A stretch of 64,000 nt of DNA from Saccharothrix saharensis (GCF_006716745.1 NZ_VFPP01000001.1:3906001-3970000); one strand, 5' to 3'. Counted from the stretch's first letter, positions 1 to 8,065 are shown. Numbers and translations: made by a program. Notes: generated by a model from the sequence alone, not told the origin.

Positions 1-832
1 CGAGCAACGCCCACGGGTCGAGCGCCGGCGCCGCCCGTTGACCTTCGGGGCAGGACCGGCGGAAGTCGCACCACGTGCACTGGTTCCCGGTGCGCGGCGG
101 GAACAGGATCTCCGGGTCGCCGCCCGCCTCCAGGGTGTCGGTGGCCAGCCGCAGCTCGTCCGCCGCCTCCTCGGCCCGCGACACGTGCCGCCCCAGGCTC
201 TCCTCGGTGTGCTCCCACACCGCCACCGTGCGCGTCGGCAGGTGGTGCAGCTCGACCCGGTGGCACGGCTTGCGCAGCGTGCGCCGCGCCGCCAGCGCGT
301 ACAGCGCCAACGCCTGCGAGCCCCGCGCGTCGTCCACGGTCAGCGCGTGCCGGCCGGTCTTGTAGTCGACGATCACGAGTTCGCCGTCACGCAGGTCGAT
401 CCGGTCGACCCGGCCCTCGGCGACGATCTTGGACGTGGGTGTGGACACCCAGCGCTCGATGCCGACCGGTTCGATCGACGTGTCCAGCCCTTCGACGTAG
501 TCGCGCACCCAGCCGACCGCGCGGTCCCGGTAGACGGCGGCCTGTTCGGCGTCCCGGAAGCCGTCGTTCTTCCACTGCCGGTGCAGCAACGCGACCGCCT
601 GCTCGGGGGTGCGGCGCTCGGCGGGCAGGTCGAACAACGCCTTCAACGCGTTGTGCACGACCGCCCCGAGGGTGTTGTGCGCCCACGCCCCACCGCGGGG
701 CGGCGACGGCCGGTCGAGGTAGGCCATGCGGAAGCGACGCGGGCAGTCGGCCCACGTGGCGAGCTTCGCCGGCGTCACCCGCACGAGCTTCTTCGGCATC
801 GCGCCGAAGTCGAACCCCAGCTGTTCCTGCAC
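1..832 (-). CDS. RecB-family PD-(D/E)XK exonuclease (C-terminus off window)
   Basis: Predicted DNA-repair nuclease of the RecB-like PD-(D/E)XK group. Read from a GTG at 832, it begins VQEQLGFDFGAMPKK. It has a cysteine in WADCPRRF near residue 30, the nuclease core RVDRID ... VIVDYKTG around residues 140-155, and the late cysteine cluster CTWCDFRRSC near residue 250. One early plus three late cysteines is the 4Fe-4S arrangement known for this family, so a cluster-bearing nuclease is inferred. The frame is still open at base 1, so the end is missing, probably only a short tail. It lies 33 nt after the PHP gene on the same strand and is probably co-transcribed with it. The partner helicase, if any, is not in view. 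Confidence 0.85.
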   Translation of the reverse strand, partial: MQEQLGFDFGAMPKKLVRVTPAKLATWADCPRRFRMAYLDRPSPPRGGAWAHNTLGAVVHNALKALFDLPAERRTPEQAVALLHRQWKNDGFRDAEQAAVYRDRAVGWVRDYVEGLDTSIEPVGIERWVSTPTSKIVAEGRVDRIDLRDGELVIVDYKTGRHALTVDDARGSQALALYALAARRTLRKPCHRVELHHLPTRTVAVWEHTEESLGRHVSRAEEAADELRLATDTLEAGGDPEILFPPRTGNQCTWCDFRRSCPEGQRAAPALDPWALL

Positions 833-865
833 GGGTCCAAGCTACCCAGGCGGTCCGACAGTCCT

Positions 866-1723
866 TCACCCGACGAGGATCTTGCACCCGGTCGCCCGGT
901 CGGCCAGGGCGTCGAGCACGTCCGGCGACGTCGTCTCCGCGCCGAGCCGCACCGTCTTGTTGGTGCCGTGGTAGTCGCTGGACCCCGTGGTCAGCAGGCC
1001 GAGCTCCCCGGCCAGGCCGCGCAGCCGCGCCCGCGTCCCCGCGTCGTGGTCGGGGTGGTCCACCTCGACGCCGGCCAGCCCCAGGTCGGCGAGGTCGGCC
1101 ACCACCTGGTCGGTGACGATCGGGCCCCGGGAGGTGGCGAACGGGTGCGCGAGGACCGTCACACCGCCCGCCTCGGTGATCATCTGGATCGCCCGCGCCA
1201 CGGGCGTGTCGGTGCGCGGCACGTAGTACCGGCCACCGGTCAGGTACTTGGCGAACGCCTCGTCCACGGTCGACACGACACCGGCCCGGATCAACGCCAT
1301 GGCGAGGTGGGGTCGTCCGGCCGGCGCGTCGGCGGGCATGGCCGCCATCAGCTCGTCGGGGTCGATGGGGAACCCGTCATCGACCATCCGCTCGGCCATC
1401 CGGCGCAGCCGGTGCCGTCGTTCCAGGCGCAGCCTGAGCTGCTCCTCGACCAGCGCGGGCGAGGTGTGGTCGTACAGGTAGGCGAGCAGGTGGACGGTGA
1501 TGACCCGGCCCCGGCCGTCGTCGGACGCGCAGGACAGCTCGGCGCCGCGCACCAGCTTCAAGCCGGGTGGCAGCGCGGCGGCCGCCTCCGCCCAGCCGGC
1601 AGCGGTGTCGTGGTCGGTGAGCGCGACCGCGGTCAAGCCGGTGGCGGCCGCGGCCGCCACCAACTCCGCGGGCGTGTCGGTGCCGTCGGACTCGGTCGAG
1701 TGGGTGTGCAGGTCGATGCGCAC
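866..1723 (-). CDS. PHP-domain metal-dependent phosphoesterase
   Basis: Member of the PHP hydrolase family (COG0613, related to E. coli RNase AM/YciV), which removes phosphate from nucleotides or short RNA ends using two or three metal ions. Visible metal motifs are HTHS at residues 6-9, TDHD near residue 40, EVDHPDHD in the middle and SSDYHG near the C-terminus. About 285 residues is normal for the family. The GTG at 1723 gives the canonical VRIDLHTHS beginning and is preferred over an upstream in-frame GTG at 1741. It precedes the RecB-like nuclease by 33 nt on the same strand, which fits a nucleic-acid processing role. The exact substrate is unknown. Confidence 0.85.
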   Translation of the reverse strand: MRIDLHTHSTESDGTDTPAELVAAAAATGLTAVALTDHDTAAGWAEAAAALPPGLKLVRGAELSCASDDGRGRVITVHLLAYLYDHTSPALVEEQLRLRLERRHRLRRMAERMVDDGFPIDPDELMAAMPADAPAGRPHLAMALIRAGVVSTVDEAFAKYLTGGRYYVPRTDTPVARAIQMITEAGGVTVLAHPFATSRGPIVTDQVVADLADLGLAGVEVDHPDHDAGTRARLRGLAGELGLLTTGSSDYHGTNKTVRLGAETTSPDVLDALADRATGCKILVG

Positions 1724-1754
1724 CCCGCCAGTCTCCCCCACGGCCGGGTCGGAC

Positions 1755-2315
1755 CTACGGCACCATCTTCTTGCCGCGCGCCGCCCGCTGCGCCTTGATC
1801 ATCGAGAAGCGCTCCGCCTGGGCCTTCTTGTCACCGAAGGTCAACTCCGAGATGGCGTCGTAGACCTCCTCGGGGTTGGGCAGGTACTCGATCCGGTTGA
1901 GGGCCTGGATCTGACCCGCCGACTCGACCACCAGCGTCCCGAAGCCGAACATGCGCCCGAGCACCGAGCGCTCGTAGGTCAGGTCGGTGACCTTGCTGAT
2001 CGGCATCATCGCGACCTTGGTCTCGAAGACCCCGGACGAGATCATGAACCTCTTGTCGGTGACGACGATCCGCTCCACCCACCACTCCATGACGAAGTAG
2101 GCCAGCCTGAGCAGCACGAACAGCGAGGCGTACCAGAGGATGTTCTGGATGATGCCCGCGTTGTCGGGCAGCAGGTACGAGATCATCATCGCGCCGGCCA
2201 GCAGCGCGCCGGCCTCGAGGAGATCCCAGAGCAGACTGCTCCAGTGCCTGCGGACCCGGATGACCCGACGCTCCGTGGGGAGCAGGTACTCGTCGGGGTC
2301 CCGTGGTGCGAACAT
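1755..2315 (-). CDS. Bacterial PH-domain (bPH2/DUF304) membrane protein
   Basis: 186-residue membrane protein with a short cytoplasmic N-terminus, two closely spaced hydrophobic helices (about residues 28-75, including LLAGAMMISYLL and LWYASLFVLLRLAYFV) and a bacterial pleckstrin-like domain after them (VVTDKRFMISSGVFETK ... MPISKVTDLTYERS). This is the usual layout of bPH2 proteins, whose function is mostly unknown; envelope roles are suspected for the family. It lies 14 nt upstream (in its own direction) of the PHP gene outer start and directly follows a 52-residue membrane peptide gene, so the three probably form one leftward unit. The call rests on layout and motif, not on an alignment. 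Confidence 0.8.
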   Translation of the reverse strand: MFAPRDPDEYLLPTERRVIRVRRHWSSLLWDLLEAGALLAGAMMISYLLPDNAGIIQNILWYASLFVLLRLAYFVMEWWVERIVVTDKRFMISSGVFETKVAMMPISKVTDLTYERSVLGRMFGFGTLVVESAGQIQALNRIEYLPNPEEVYDAISELTFGDKKAQAERFSMIKAQRAARGKKMVP

Positions 2316-2353
2316 GCTTCGACCTCTCGCCGTGGTGGGAGGAGCCGGTCGAC

Positions 2354-2512
2354 TCAGAACAATTGTTTCACGAAGGTGATGAGCGCCTCAGCGGCTTCCC
2401 GCAGCGTGCCCAGGATGTTCTGCACCAGCTGAGCCGCCTGCTGCGGCTCCGCGATGAGGAAGAACAGGAGCAAGCCGACCCCGGCGAAAGTGAGAATCTT
2501 CTTCAGATTCAC
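2354..2512 (-). CDS. Small single-helix membrane protein, 52 aa
   Basis: Short open frame from GTG 2512 to TGA 2354. It starts VNLKKILTFAGVG, followed by a clear hydrophobic segment (about residues 6-20, ILTFAGVGLLLFFLI) and then an amphipathic, alanine-rich tail ending VKQLF. It lies immediately upstream of the PH-domain membrane protein gene with a 38-nt gap, so it is probably in the same unit. No family is recognised. The membrane segment, clean codon use and position argue for a real small protein, perhaps a partner of the PH-domain protein; that role is inference. Confidence 0.55.
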   Translation of the reverse strand: MNLKKILTFAGVGLLLFFLIAEPQQAAQLVQNILGTLREAAEALITFVKQLF

Positions 2513-2648
2513 GGTGATCAACCCCGTTCGCTACCGCACCCGTTTGGCGCCAGTGAAAACCGTTGTACCGCACTCCGCGACACGTCGGGAGATTTGTACC
2601 GCACTTGGGTCAGCGTCCTGCACCGCCAACCCGGTGTGACTACGGTAG

Positions 2649-3061
2649 GTGACCGTTACGGCCGAACGGGAGTCCCGGATCCGCCGCGTCAGCGCCATCG
2701 CGCCCGACTCGAACGGGCGACTGCTGCCCGTCCGCAGGCGCAATCCGCCAGGTGAGGGACTATGGTCGCGACCGCGCGGCCGAGCCGGGCCGGGCGAATC
2801 CGACGAGACCGCATTAGTGCGGGAACCGCGCGCGCACCCGAGACTCTCCGTGACCACCGGGGCGTCGACCGGCAGCGTCACCCGTCCGGCGCCAGGCGGT
2901 GCGCACGGGTTCCACGACGCGCCTGCCAGGTGCGATCCGGCGTCCTCCGACCGGGCCGGGACGCGGTGGACGCGCGGTGGGCCGAAGCTGCGATCTTGGC
3001 CACACTCCCACTGGACGAGAAGGTGCGAGGAACCCTCGCCCGATGGGGTCAGGCTCCCCCG
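2649..3061 (+). pseudogene. Decayed Nudix hydrolase gene
   Basis: From a GTG at 2649 the frame reads like the N-terminal half of a Nudix hydrolase (SAIAPDSNGRLLPVRRR, then NPPGEGLWS and GRAGPGESDETALVRE). The expected Nudix box GX5EX7REUXEEXGU is broken: after RE the sequence reads PRAHPRL, so both catalytic glutamates of the EE pair and the following glycine are lost. Near 2916-2924 the homology moves to another frame, continuing as ACQVRSGVLRPGRDAVDARW and then ATLPLDEK to about 3061, where it runs on without its own stop. A net one-base loss (or two-base gain) plus missing catalytic residues indicates a dead gene rather than a single sequencing error. It converges on the DUF2332 gene at 3083. 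Confidence 0.65.
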
Positions 3062-3082
3062 TTCGTGATCGACATCCCCCGG

Positions 3083-4168
3083 TCAGGGGAGCCACACCAA
3101 CCGCTGGCCGTGCGGCGCGGTCTTCGCCAAGGCCTGCGCCGAGCGCACCTCGCCGCCCTCGAACCGGACCAGGCCCACCACGCCGAACGCCGGCTCGTCG
3201 GGTCCGGGCCGCAGGTCGTCCCGTCCCGGCAGCACGTGCGCGAGCCCCGCCGCGTACTCCTCGTGGCTCAACCACCACACCGGCCGGCCGAGGTCGCGCA
3301 CCGCGGCCACGAACTCCTCCCCCGCCAGGTACGGCAGGACGTTGCTGGTCAGCACCACCAGCGGCAGGTCGGCGGGCACCCGGTCGGCGGCCTTGCCCAG
3401 GTCGGCCACCGCGTCGCCGACCACGAACTCCGGCGGCGACTTGCGCTGCACGGTCGCGGCCACGCCGAACAGCCGCAGCCGCTCCGGCTGGTCGGCCCAG
3501 ACGCACGCCTCCAGCCACGCGTAGGTGTCCTCGTCGGTCAGGTCGGCGGGCGCCCGGTCCAACCCCACCTTCGCCGCGACCTTCACCGTTTTGGGGATCT
3601 TCGGCAGCTCCGCGCCGGGCGCCTGCTCCAGCGCGCAGTGCAGCCCGAGCGCCGCCTTGGCGGGCCCGGCGACGAGCTGCCCGGCCTGCTGGGTCTGGTA
3701 GCGGTAGCCGTACTGGTCCAGGCCGAGCAGCAGGCCCGCCGAGCAGCCGACCTCCAGCAGCCCCACGGGTCCCTTGACCTTCGCCAGGGCCGGGTAGAGC
3801 AGGGTGGCCCGCCGCACCTCGTTGGTCTGCACGGTCCGGGTGGCGACCAGCTCGCGCACCCGGTCGGCCCGCTGGAGCACGAACTCCCGGAACAGCCGCC
3901 ACGTGCCCTCGTCCGCGCCGTACGTGCCGCCCAGGGACGGGTAGTAGTTCGACAGCTCGTGGAACGGCTCCGCCTGCACCAGCCGGTGCGCCGCCGCCAG
4001 GAGCAGGGTCGCGTGCGCGAACCGCTCCGGGGCGGCGGTGAGCAGGCCGGCGACCTCCGGATCGTCGGCGGCGCGCGCGGCCAGGTGCTCGTACAGCGGC
4101 GAGACGCCGTGCGCCTCGCTGCGCGCGAACCGGGCCAGTCGTTGCCGCACCAGATCCAGCGAGGTCAC
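3083..4168 (-). CDS. DUF2332 protein, copy 1
   Basis: 361-residue protein of the actinobacterial DUF2332 family, whose biochemical role is not established. Visible features are the family signature TRTVQTNEVRR (about residue 115) followed by LLEVGCSAGLLLGLDQYGY, which resembles a SAM-binding glycine loop, and an acidic ACVWADQPERL segment. GTG 4168 begins one base after the TGA of the MaoC gene (4170-4172), so translation is probably coupled. A second DUF2332 gene lies 3 kb away at 6204-7289 with matching VQTNE, LLEVG and VWADQ motifs. A methyltransferase-like fold is inference from the glycine loop. Confidence 0.8.
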   Translation of the reverse strand: MTSLDLVRQRLARFARSEAHGVSPLYEHLAARAADDPEVAGLLTAAPERFAHATLLLAAAHRLVQAEPFHELSNYYPSLGGTYGADEGTWRLFREFVLQRADRVRELVATRTVQTNEVRRATLLYPALAKVKGPVGLLEVGCSAGLLLGLDQYGYRYQTQQAGQLVAGPAKAALGLHCALEQAPGAELPKIPKTVKVAAKVGLDRAPADLTDEDTYAWLEACVWADQPERLRLFGVAATVQRKSPPEFVVGDAVADLGKAADRVPADLPLVVLTSNVLPYLAGEEFVAAVRDLGRPVWWLSHEEYAAGLAHVLPGRDDLRPGPDEPAFGVVGLVRFEGGEVRSAQALAKTAPHGQRLVWLP

Positions 4169-4169
4169 G

Positions 4170-4673
4170 TCACTCCTTGGGTTCGGGCCTGCCCGGCTGC
4201 TCGCCGCCGCGCGCCTCGCCGTAGGAGCGCTTGGGCACCATGACCTTCCGGCGGAACACGCAGACGACCGTTCCATCCTGTTTGTACCCGCGGGTCTCGA
4301 CGTAGACCACGCCCCGGTCGTCCTTGGACTTCGACGGCGTCTTGTCCAGCACCTCGGTCTCACCGTAGATGGTGTCGCCGTGGAACGTCGGCTTGACGTG
4401 CCGCAGCGACTCCACCTCCAGGTTGGCGATGGCCTTGCCGGAGACGTCGGGCACCGACATGCCCAGCAGCAGCGAGTAGACGTAGTTGCCGACCACGACG
4501 TTCTTGCCGAAGTCGGTCGTCTCCGCCGCGTAGTGCGCGTCCATGTGCAGCGGGTGGTGGTTCATGGTCAGCAGGCAGAACAGGTGGTCGTCGTACTCGG
4601 TGACCGTCTTCCCGGGCCAGTGCTTGTAGACCGCGCCGACCTCGAACTCCTCGTAGTAACGCCCGAACTGCAC
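4170..4673 (-). CDS. MaoC-family dehydratase
   Basis: 167-residue hot-dog-fold protein of the MaoC/(R)-enoyl-CoA hydratase family. The family hydrates or dehydrates enoyl thioesters (mesaconyl-CoA, enoyl-CoA or FAS II enoyl-ACP). The hydratase motif reads YDDHLFCLLTMNHHPLHMD, in which an aspartate-to-histidine spacing resembling the catalytic D-x4-H pair can be seen (about residues 25-45), followed by VVGNYVYSLLLG. GTG 4673 is chosen because GGAGG stands six bases before it; the frame is open further upstream. It is tightly linked to DUF2332 copy 1. A CoA-ester lyase and an acyl-CoA dehydrogenase further along the window could supply related chemistry, but that link is only suggestive. Confidence 0.82.
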   Translation of the reverse strand: MQFGRYYEEFEVGAVYKHWPGKTVTEYDDHLFCLLTMNHHPLHMDAHYAAETTDFGKNVVVGNYVYSLLLGMSVPDVSGKAIANLEVESLRHVKPTFHGDTIYGETEVLDKTPSKSKDDRGVVYVETRGYKQDGTVVCVFRRKVMVPKRSYGEARGGEQPGRPEPKE

Positions 4674-4829
4674 CGCACGCCTCCGTTGGCCGGCTACCAG
4701 TGTGAGGTCGGTGTGATCGAGGACCACGCCGACCGGGACGACAGTGTGAGCACCGGGGGAGTACCCTCGGCAACCGGTCTGTGAGCGACTACACCGCCGC
4801 GACCACTCGACCCGAGGAGGTGAGGACTA

Positions 4830-4901
4830 CCGATGAGTAACGACCCCCATCCTGCGAGTACCTCGCGCGTCCTCATCGGGGAGCCTGCCGTCAACGGGTA
4901 G
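4830..4901 (+). promoter_or_regulatory. corA leader: 22-codon reading frame inside a stem-loop
   Basis: Upstream of corA a strong ribosome site (GAGGAGGTGAGG) precedes ATG 4833 and a 22-codon frame (MSNDPHPASTSRVLIGEPAV, then NG and stop at 4901). The start codon sits in the left arm of an inverted repeat, CCGATGAG (4830-4837) against CTCATCGG (4872-4879), and the loop holds a smaller perfect hairpin, GCGAG TAC CTCGC (4853-4865). This could be a translated leader that senses Mg2+ or amino-acid supply before corA (start 4972). No known M-box is recognisable. The peptide may also be a chance frame. Confidence 0.4.
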
Positions 4902-4971
4902 GCCCAGCGGTACCGGTCGGGGACGTGCCGTCGTCGTTCGTCGAAGTCGACGCCCCCCACTGGAGGACCTC

Positions 4972-6051
4972 GTGCCCAGCTTGCCCTCGCTCGGCGGCCT
5001 GAGAGGCCGCGGGCAGGACCCACGCCCCTCGGTGCCCATCCCGGTGCCGCTGTCGGCGTACGTCGTGGACTGCGGCGTGTACGTCGACGGCGCCCGCCTG
5101 CCCGGCCGCTGGTCGCACGTCGACGCGGTCGAGGAGGTGCGCCGGCGCGGCGACGGGTTCGTCTGGATCGGGCTGCACGAGCCGGACGAGGAGCAGATCC
5201 AGGGCGTCGCGGACACGTTCGGGCTGCACGAGCTGGCCGTCGAGGACGCCGTGCACGCGCACCAGCGGCCCAAGCTCGAGCGCTACGACAACATGCTGTT
5301 CATGGTGCTCAAGACGGTCCGGTACATCCAGAACTCGTCGCCCGACACCGCCAACGAGATCGTCGAGAGCGGCGAGATCATGGTCTTCCTGGGCCGCGAC
5401 TTCGTGGTGACGGTCCGGCACGGCAACCACTCGGGGCTGGCGGCGGTGCGGCGGCAGCTCGAGGCCGAGCCGGAGCGGTTGAGCTCCGGGCCCGCCGCGG
5501 TGCTGTACTCGATCGCCGACCACGTGGTCGACAACTACCTCGACGTGACCGACCACATCGAGGACGACATCGACCAGATGGAGGCGCTGGTCTTCCAGCC
5601 GCGCAGCCGGGTCAGCGCCGACCAGATCTACCTGATGAAGCGCGAGGTGCTGGAGCTGCGCCGGGCGGTGATGCCGCTGGCCGTGCCGCTGCGGCGGTTG
5701 GCGGAGGGCTACACGCCGCTGGTCCCCGAGCAGGTGCGCTCCTACTTCCGCGACGTGGACGACCACCTCACCGAGGTGTCGGAGCGCGTGATGAACTTCG
5801 ACGAGCTGCTGACCACGCTGGTCAACGCCGTGCTGGCGAAGATCACGCTCCAGCAGAACTCGGACATGCGCAAGCTCGCCGCGTGGGTGGCGATCATCTC
5901 CGTGCCGACCATGGTGGTCGGCGTGTACGGCATGAACTTCGACTTCATGCCGGAGCTGCACTGGCGCTACGGCTACCCCATGGTGATCGCCGTGATCCTC
6001 GTGGTCTGCCTGACGCTGTACCGAATATTCCGCCGGAACGAGTGGCTCTGA
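4972..6051 (+). CDS. corA: Magnesium/cobalt channel CorA
   Basis: 359-residue CorA-family divalent cation channel of the cytoplasmic membrane. The large soluble N-terminal domain and long helices (EDDIDQMEALVF ... LMKREVLELRRAV) are followed by two C-terminal membrane segments (about residues 300-320 and 333-352). The signature YGMNF lies at the end of the first membrane helix and MPELHWRYGYP is the outer loop. GTG 4972 is preceded by TGGAGG. The gene lies close to the lpqY-sugABC system, as corA (Rv1239c) does in M. tuberculosis from memory. A possible leader structure lies at 4830-4901 and a small membrane peptide gene follows at 6094. Confidence 0.95.
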   Translation: MPSLPSLGGLRGRGQDPRPSVPIPVPLSAYVVDCGVYVDGARLPGRWSHVDAVEEVRRRGDGFVWIGLHEPDEEQIQGVADTFGLHELAVEDAVHAHQRPKLERYDNMLFMVLKTVRYIQNSSPDTANEIVESGEIMVFLGRDFVVTVRHGNHSGLAAVRRQLEAEPERLSSGPAAVLYSIADHVVDNYLDVTDHIEDDIDQMEALVFQPRSRVSADQIYLMKREVLELRRAVMPLAVPLRRLAEGYTPLVPEQVRSYFRDVDDHLTEVSERVMNFDELLTTLVNAVLAKITLQQNSDMRKLAAWVAIISVPTMVVGVYGMNFDFMPELHWRYGYPMVIAVILVVCLTLYRIFRRNEWL

Positions 6052-6093
6052 GTTCGTCCACCTGCCCTTCCTCCGGCGACGGGATGTTCCGAC

Positions 6094-6189
6094 ATGACCA
6101 GGATGTTCACCAACCCGCGGTTCTGGGTGCTCACGTTCCTGATCGGCTGGCTCACCACGGTGACCCTGCTGATCGCGAACGGCGCCTGA
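6094..6189 (+). CDS. Small membrane peptide downstream of corA, 31 aa
   Basis: ATG 6094 to TGA 6189 encodes a 31-residue peptide that begins MTRMFTNPRFWVLTFLIGWL and continues with TTVTLLIANGA; most of it is one hydrophobic helix. It starts 42 nt after the corA stop on the same strand and could be translated from the same mRNA. Small single-helix proteins sometimes modulate transporters, so a CorA accessory is possible but unproven. No family is recognised, and a chance frame cannot be excluded. Confidence 0.45.
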   Translation: MTRMFTNPRFWVLTFLIGWLTTVTLLIANGA

Positions 6190-6203
6190 CCCGCTGCCCG
6201 GGC

Positions 6204-7289
6204 TCAGTTCCAGGGTGCGGTGTCCCACGTGAACGGGATGCCGTGCCCCGCACCCGTGCCCAGGCGCAGCGAGACGCCGGCCGGCCACAGCTTCAGCAGC
6301 AGCCGGAACTCGTACGCGGCCCCCGTGTGGGTGCGCCTCGGCTCGTAGACCAGCAGCGCCAGCGGCGCCATCGGGGTGGCCCGGGAGGCGGCGTCGGCGA
6401 GGATCGCGCGGCCCATGGCGCGGTCGGCCGGTGACGCGTACTGCCAGACGACCGAGTGCCAGACGACGGTCAGCACGTCGCGCTCCGGCCGGGCGAGCTG
6501 CTCGGCCAGCCACTCCGGGCCGGTCGCCGGCCGCACCGGGACGGGGTCGAGCCTGGCCAGCTCCACGGCGGCCCGCAGGCGGTCGAAGCGGTCGACCTGG
6601 TCGGCCCACACGAACGACGACAGGTGCAGCCGCCCGTCCTCTGTGGACACGTCGACCGGGTTGGGGTCGCAGCCCGCGCGCCGCACCAGGCGCAGGTTGT
6701 GGCGCAGGTCGACCGGTGGCCGGCCGGTCCAGCGCGGGTCGAGGGCGAACGGGCTGCCCGGGTCGCCGAACACCTCGCCGTCCACCCGGTAGGCGATGCG
6801 GTGCGGGCGCAGGTTCAGCCCGCCGGACGCGCCGACCTCCAGCAGCCGGATCGGGAACGCGGTCCGGCGGCCGGCCTCGGCGGCGGCCAGGTGGGTGGCG
6901 GTCTGGAGGCCGCCGAACAGGGGCGCGCTGCGGCCCGGCTCGTTGGTCTGCACGACGGTGGTCGTGACCAGGGCGCGCAGCTCCTCGGTGTGCTCGTGCA
7001 GCACGGTCAGCGCGTCGTCCCACAGGGTGTCCAGGTCGGGCCGACCGCCCGCGGTCGGGTAGTGCTTGGCCAGGGTCGGCGCGCGACCCTCCAGCACGAG
7101 CCGGTGCAGCGCGCCCGCGAACCGCAGGCCGGGCACGGTGCCGTGGCGGTCGCACTCGGCGCCCGCCATCACCCGCGCGGTGACGCCGCCGCGGGCCAGG
7201 TCGTCCGCCGCCGCCACCAGCAGGGTGCGGGTGAGCGGGCTGTGGACTTCGCAGGCGCGGGACGCGTCGAGGAACAGCTCGGCGAGCAC
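6204..7289 (-). CDS. DUF2332 protein, copy 2
   Basis: 361 residues, the same length as the copy at 3083-4168, with the shared family motifs TTTVVQTNEPGR, LLEVGASGGLNLRPHRI and FVWADQVDRFDRL. The glycine-rich loop again resembles a SAM site, but no enzyme activity is known for the family. Start GTG 7289 has no ribosome site. Instead TAACGT (minus strand, 7296-7301) lies six bases upstream, the layout of a leaderless transcript. The gene converges with corA and its small downstream frame, 14 nt apart. Two copies within 4 kb suggest an old duplication around the maoC-corA segment. Confidence 0.8.
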   Translation of the reverse strand: MLAELFLDASRACEVHSPLTRTLLVAAADDLARGGVTARVMAGAECDRHGTVPGLRFAGALHRLVLEGRAPTLAKHYPTAGGRPDLDTLWDDALTVLHEHTEELRALVTTTVVQTNEPGRSAPLFGGLQTATHLAAAEAGRRTAFPIRLLEVGASGGLNLRPHRIAYRVDGEVFGDPGSPFALDPRWTGRPPVDLRHNLRLVRRAGCDPNPVDVSTEDGRLHLSSFVWADQVDRFDRLRAAVELARLDPVPVRPATGPEWLAEQLARPERDVLTVVWHSVVWQYASPADRAMGRAILADAASRATPMAPLALLVYEPRRTHTGAAYEFRLLLKLWPAGVSLRLGTGAGHGIPFTWDTAPWN

Positions 7290-7395
7290 CCTGTGACGTT
7301 AACCCGATTTCCCTTGTGCGGCAGGGGGACGACCGCGTTGTTCACCCTTTCACCGGCGAGGTGTCGCCGACGGCGGCAGCGCTTAGGCTCGTCGG

Positions 7396-8052
7396 GTGCC
7401 GAGGGTGCTCGCGGTGGCGGACGAGGTGGTCGAGTCGTGCTGGACCGACCGGGTGCGCCGGCACGGCGTCGACCTGGTCCTCGCCGCCGGTGACCTGCCG
7501 TTCGACTACCTGGAGTTCCTGGCGACCGCCCTGGACCGGCCGTGCGTGTTCGTGCCGGGCAACCACGACCCGGACCTGACCGGGTACACCTCCGTGCGGG
7601 GCCTGTGGACGAAGGCGGGCCTGCCGGCGCGCTGGCCGGGCCCGGTGGGCGGGGTGAACGCCGACGAGCGGGTGGTGGACGTCGCCGGGCTGCGGATCGC
7701 CGGGCTGGGCGGGTCCGTCCGCTACAGCGGCGGGCCGAACCAGTGGACCGAGCGGCAGCAGGCGCGGCGGCTGCGCCGGGTGCTGCGGGCGGCCCGGTGG
7801 CGGCGGTGGCGCGACGGGCGCGGCGTGGACGTGCTGCTGACCCACTCGCCGCCGCGGGGCTGCGGCGACGAGCCGGACCCGCCGCACCGCGGGTTCGAGT
7901 GCCTGCACGAGGCCGTGCGGCGGCTGCGGCCCCCGGTCATGCTGCACGGGCACATCCACCCGCACGGCTCGGTCAGGCCCGACCGGGTGCTGGGCCCGAC
8001 GCGGGTGGTGAACGTGGTGGGTTACCGGGTGTTGGACCTCCCGGCGTCCTGA
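7396..8052 (+). CDS. Calcineurin-like metallophosphoesterase
   Basis: 218-residue phosphoesterase with ordered metal-binding motifs: AAGDL (about residues 30-34), PGNHD (53-57), a histidine in LLTHSPPRGCGDE (about 145) and HGHIHPHG near residue 190. The usual first motif D-x-H is replaced by VADEVVES, so the enzyme is atypical at the first metal site. Start GTG 7396 is six bases after TAGGCT (7384-7389), suggesting a leaderless mRNA. The ParB-like gene follows after 13 nt, which suggests an operon. The substrate is unknown. Confidence 0.85.
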   Translation: MPRVLAVADEVVESCWTDRVRRHGVDLVLAAGDLPFDYLEFLATALDRPCVFVPGNHDPDLTGYTSVRGLWTKAGLPARWPGPVGGVNADERVVDVAGLRIAGLGGSVRYSGGPNQWTERQQARRLRRVLRAARWRRWRDGRGVDVLLTHSPPRGCGDEPDPPHRGFECLHEAVRRLRPPVMLHGHIHPHGSVRPDRVLGPTRVVNVVGYRVLDLPAS

Positions 8053-8065
8053 GGAGGAGTGTGCG

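Noticed and set aside
2649..3068. An intact 139-residue Nudix hydrolase
   Set aside because: The Nudix box lacks its EE pair and glycine, and the C-terminal half of the homology is in another frame.
4674..4971. Known Mg2+ riboswitch (M-box) before corA
   Set aside because: No M-box consensus could be traced in 300 bases; only the local hairpin and short frame were seen.
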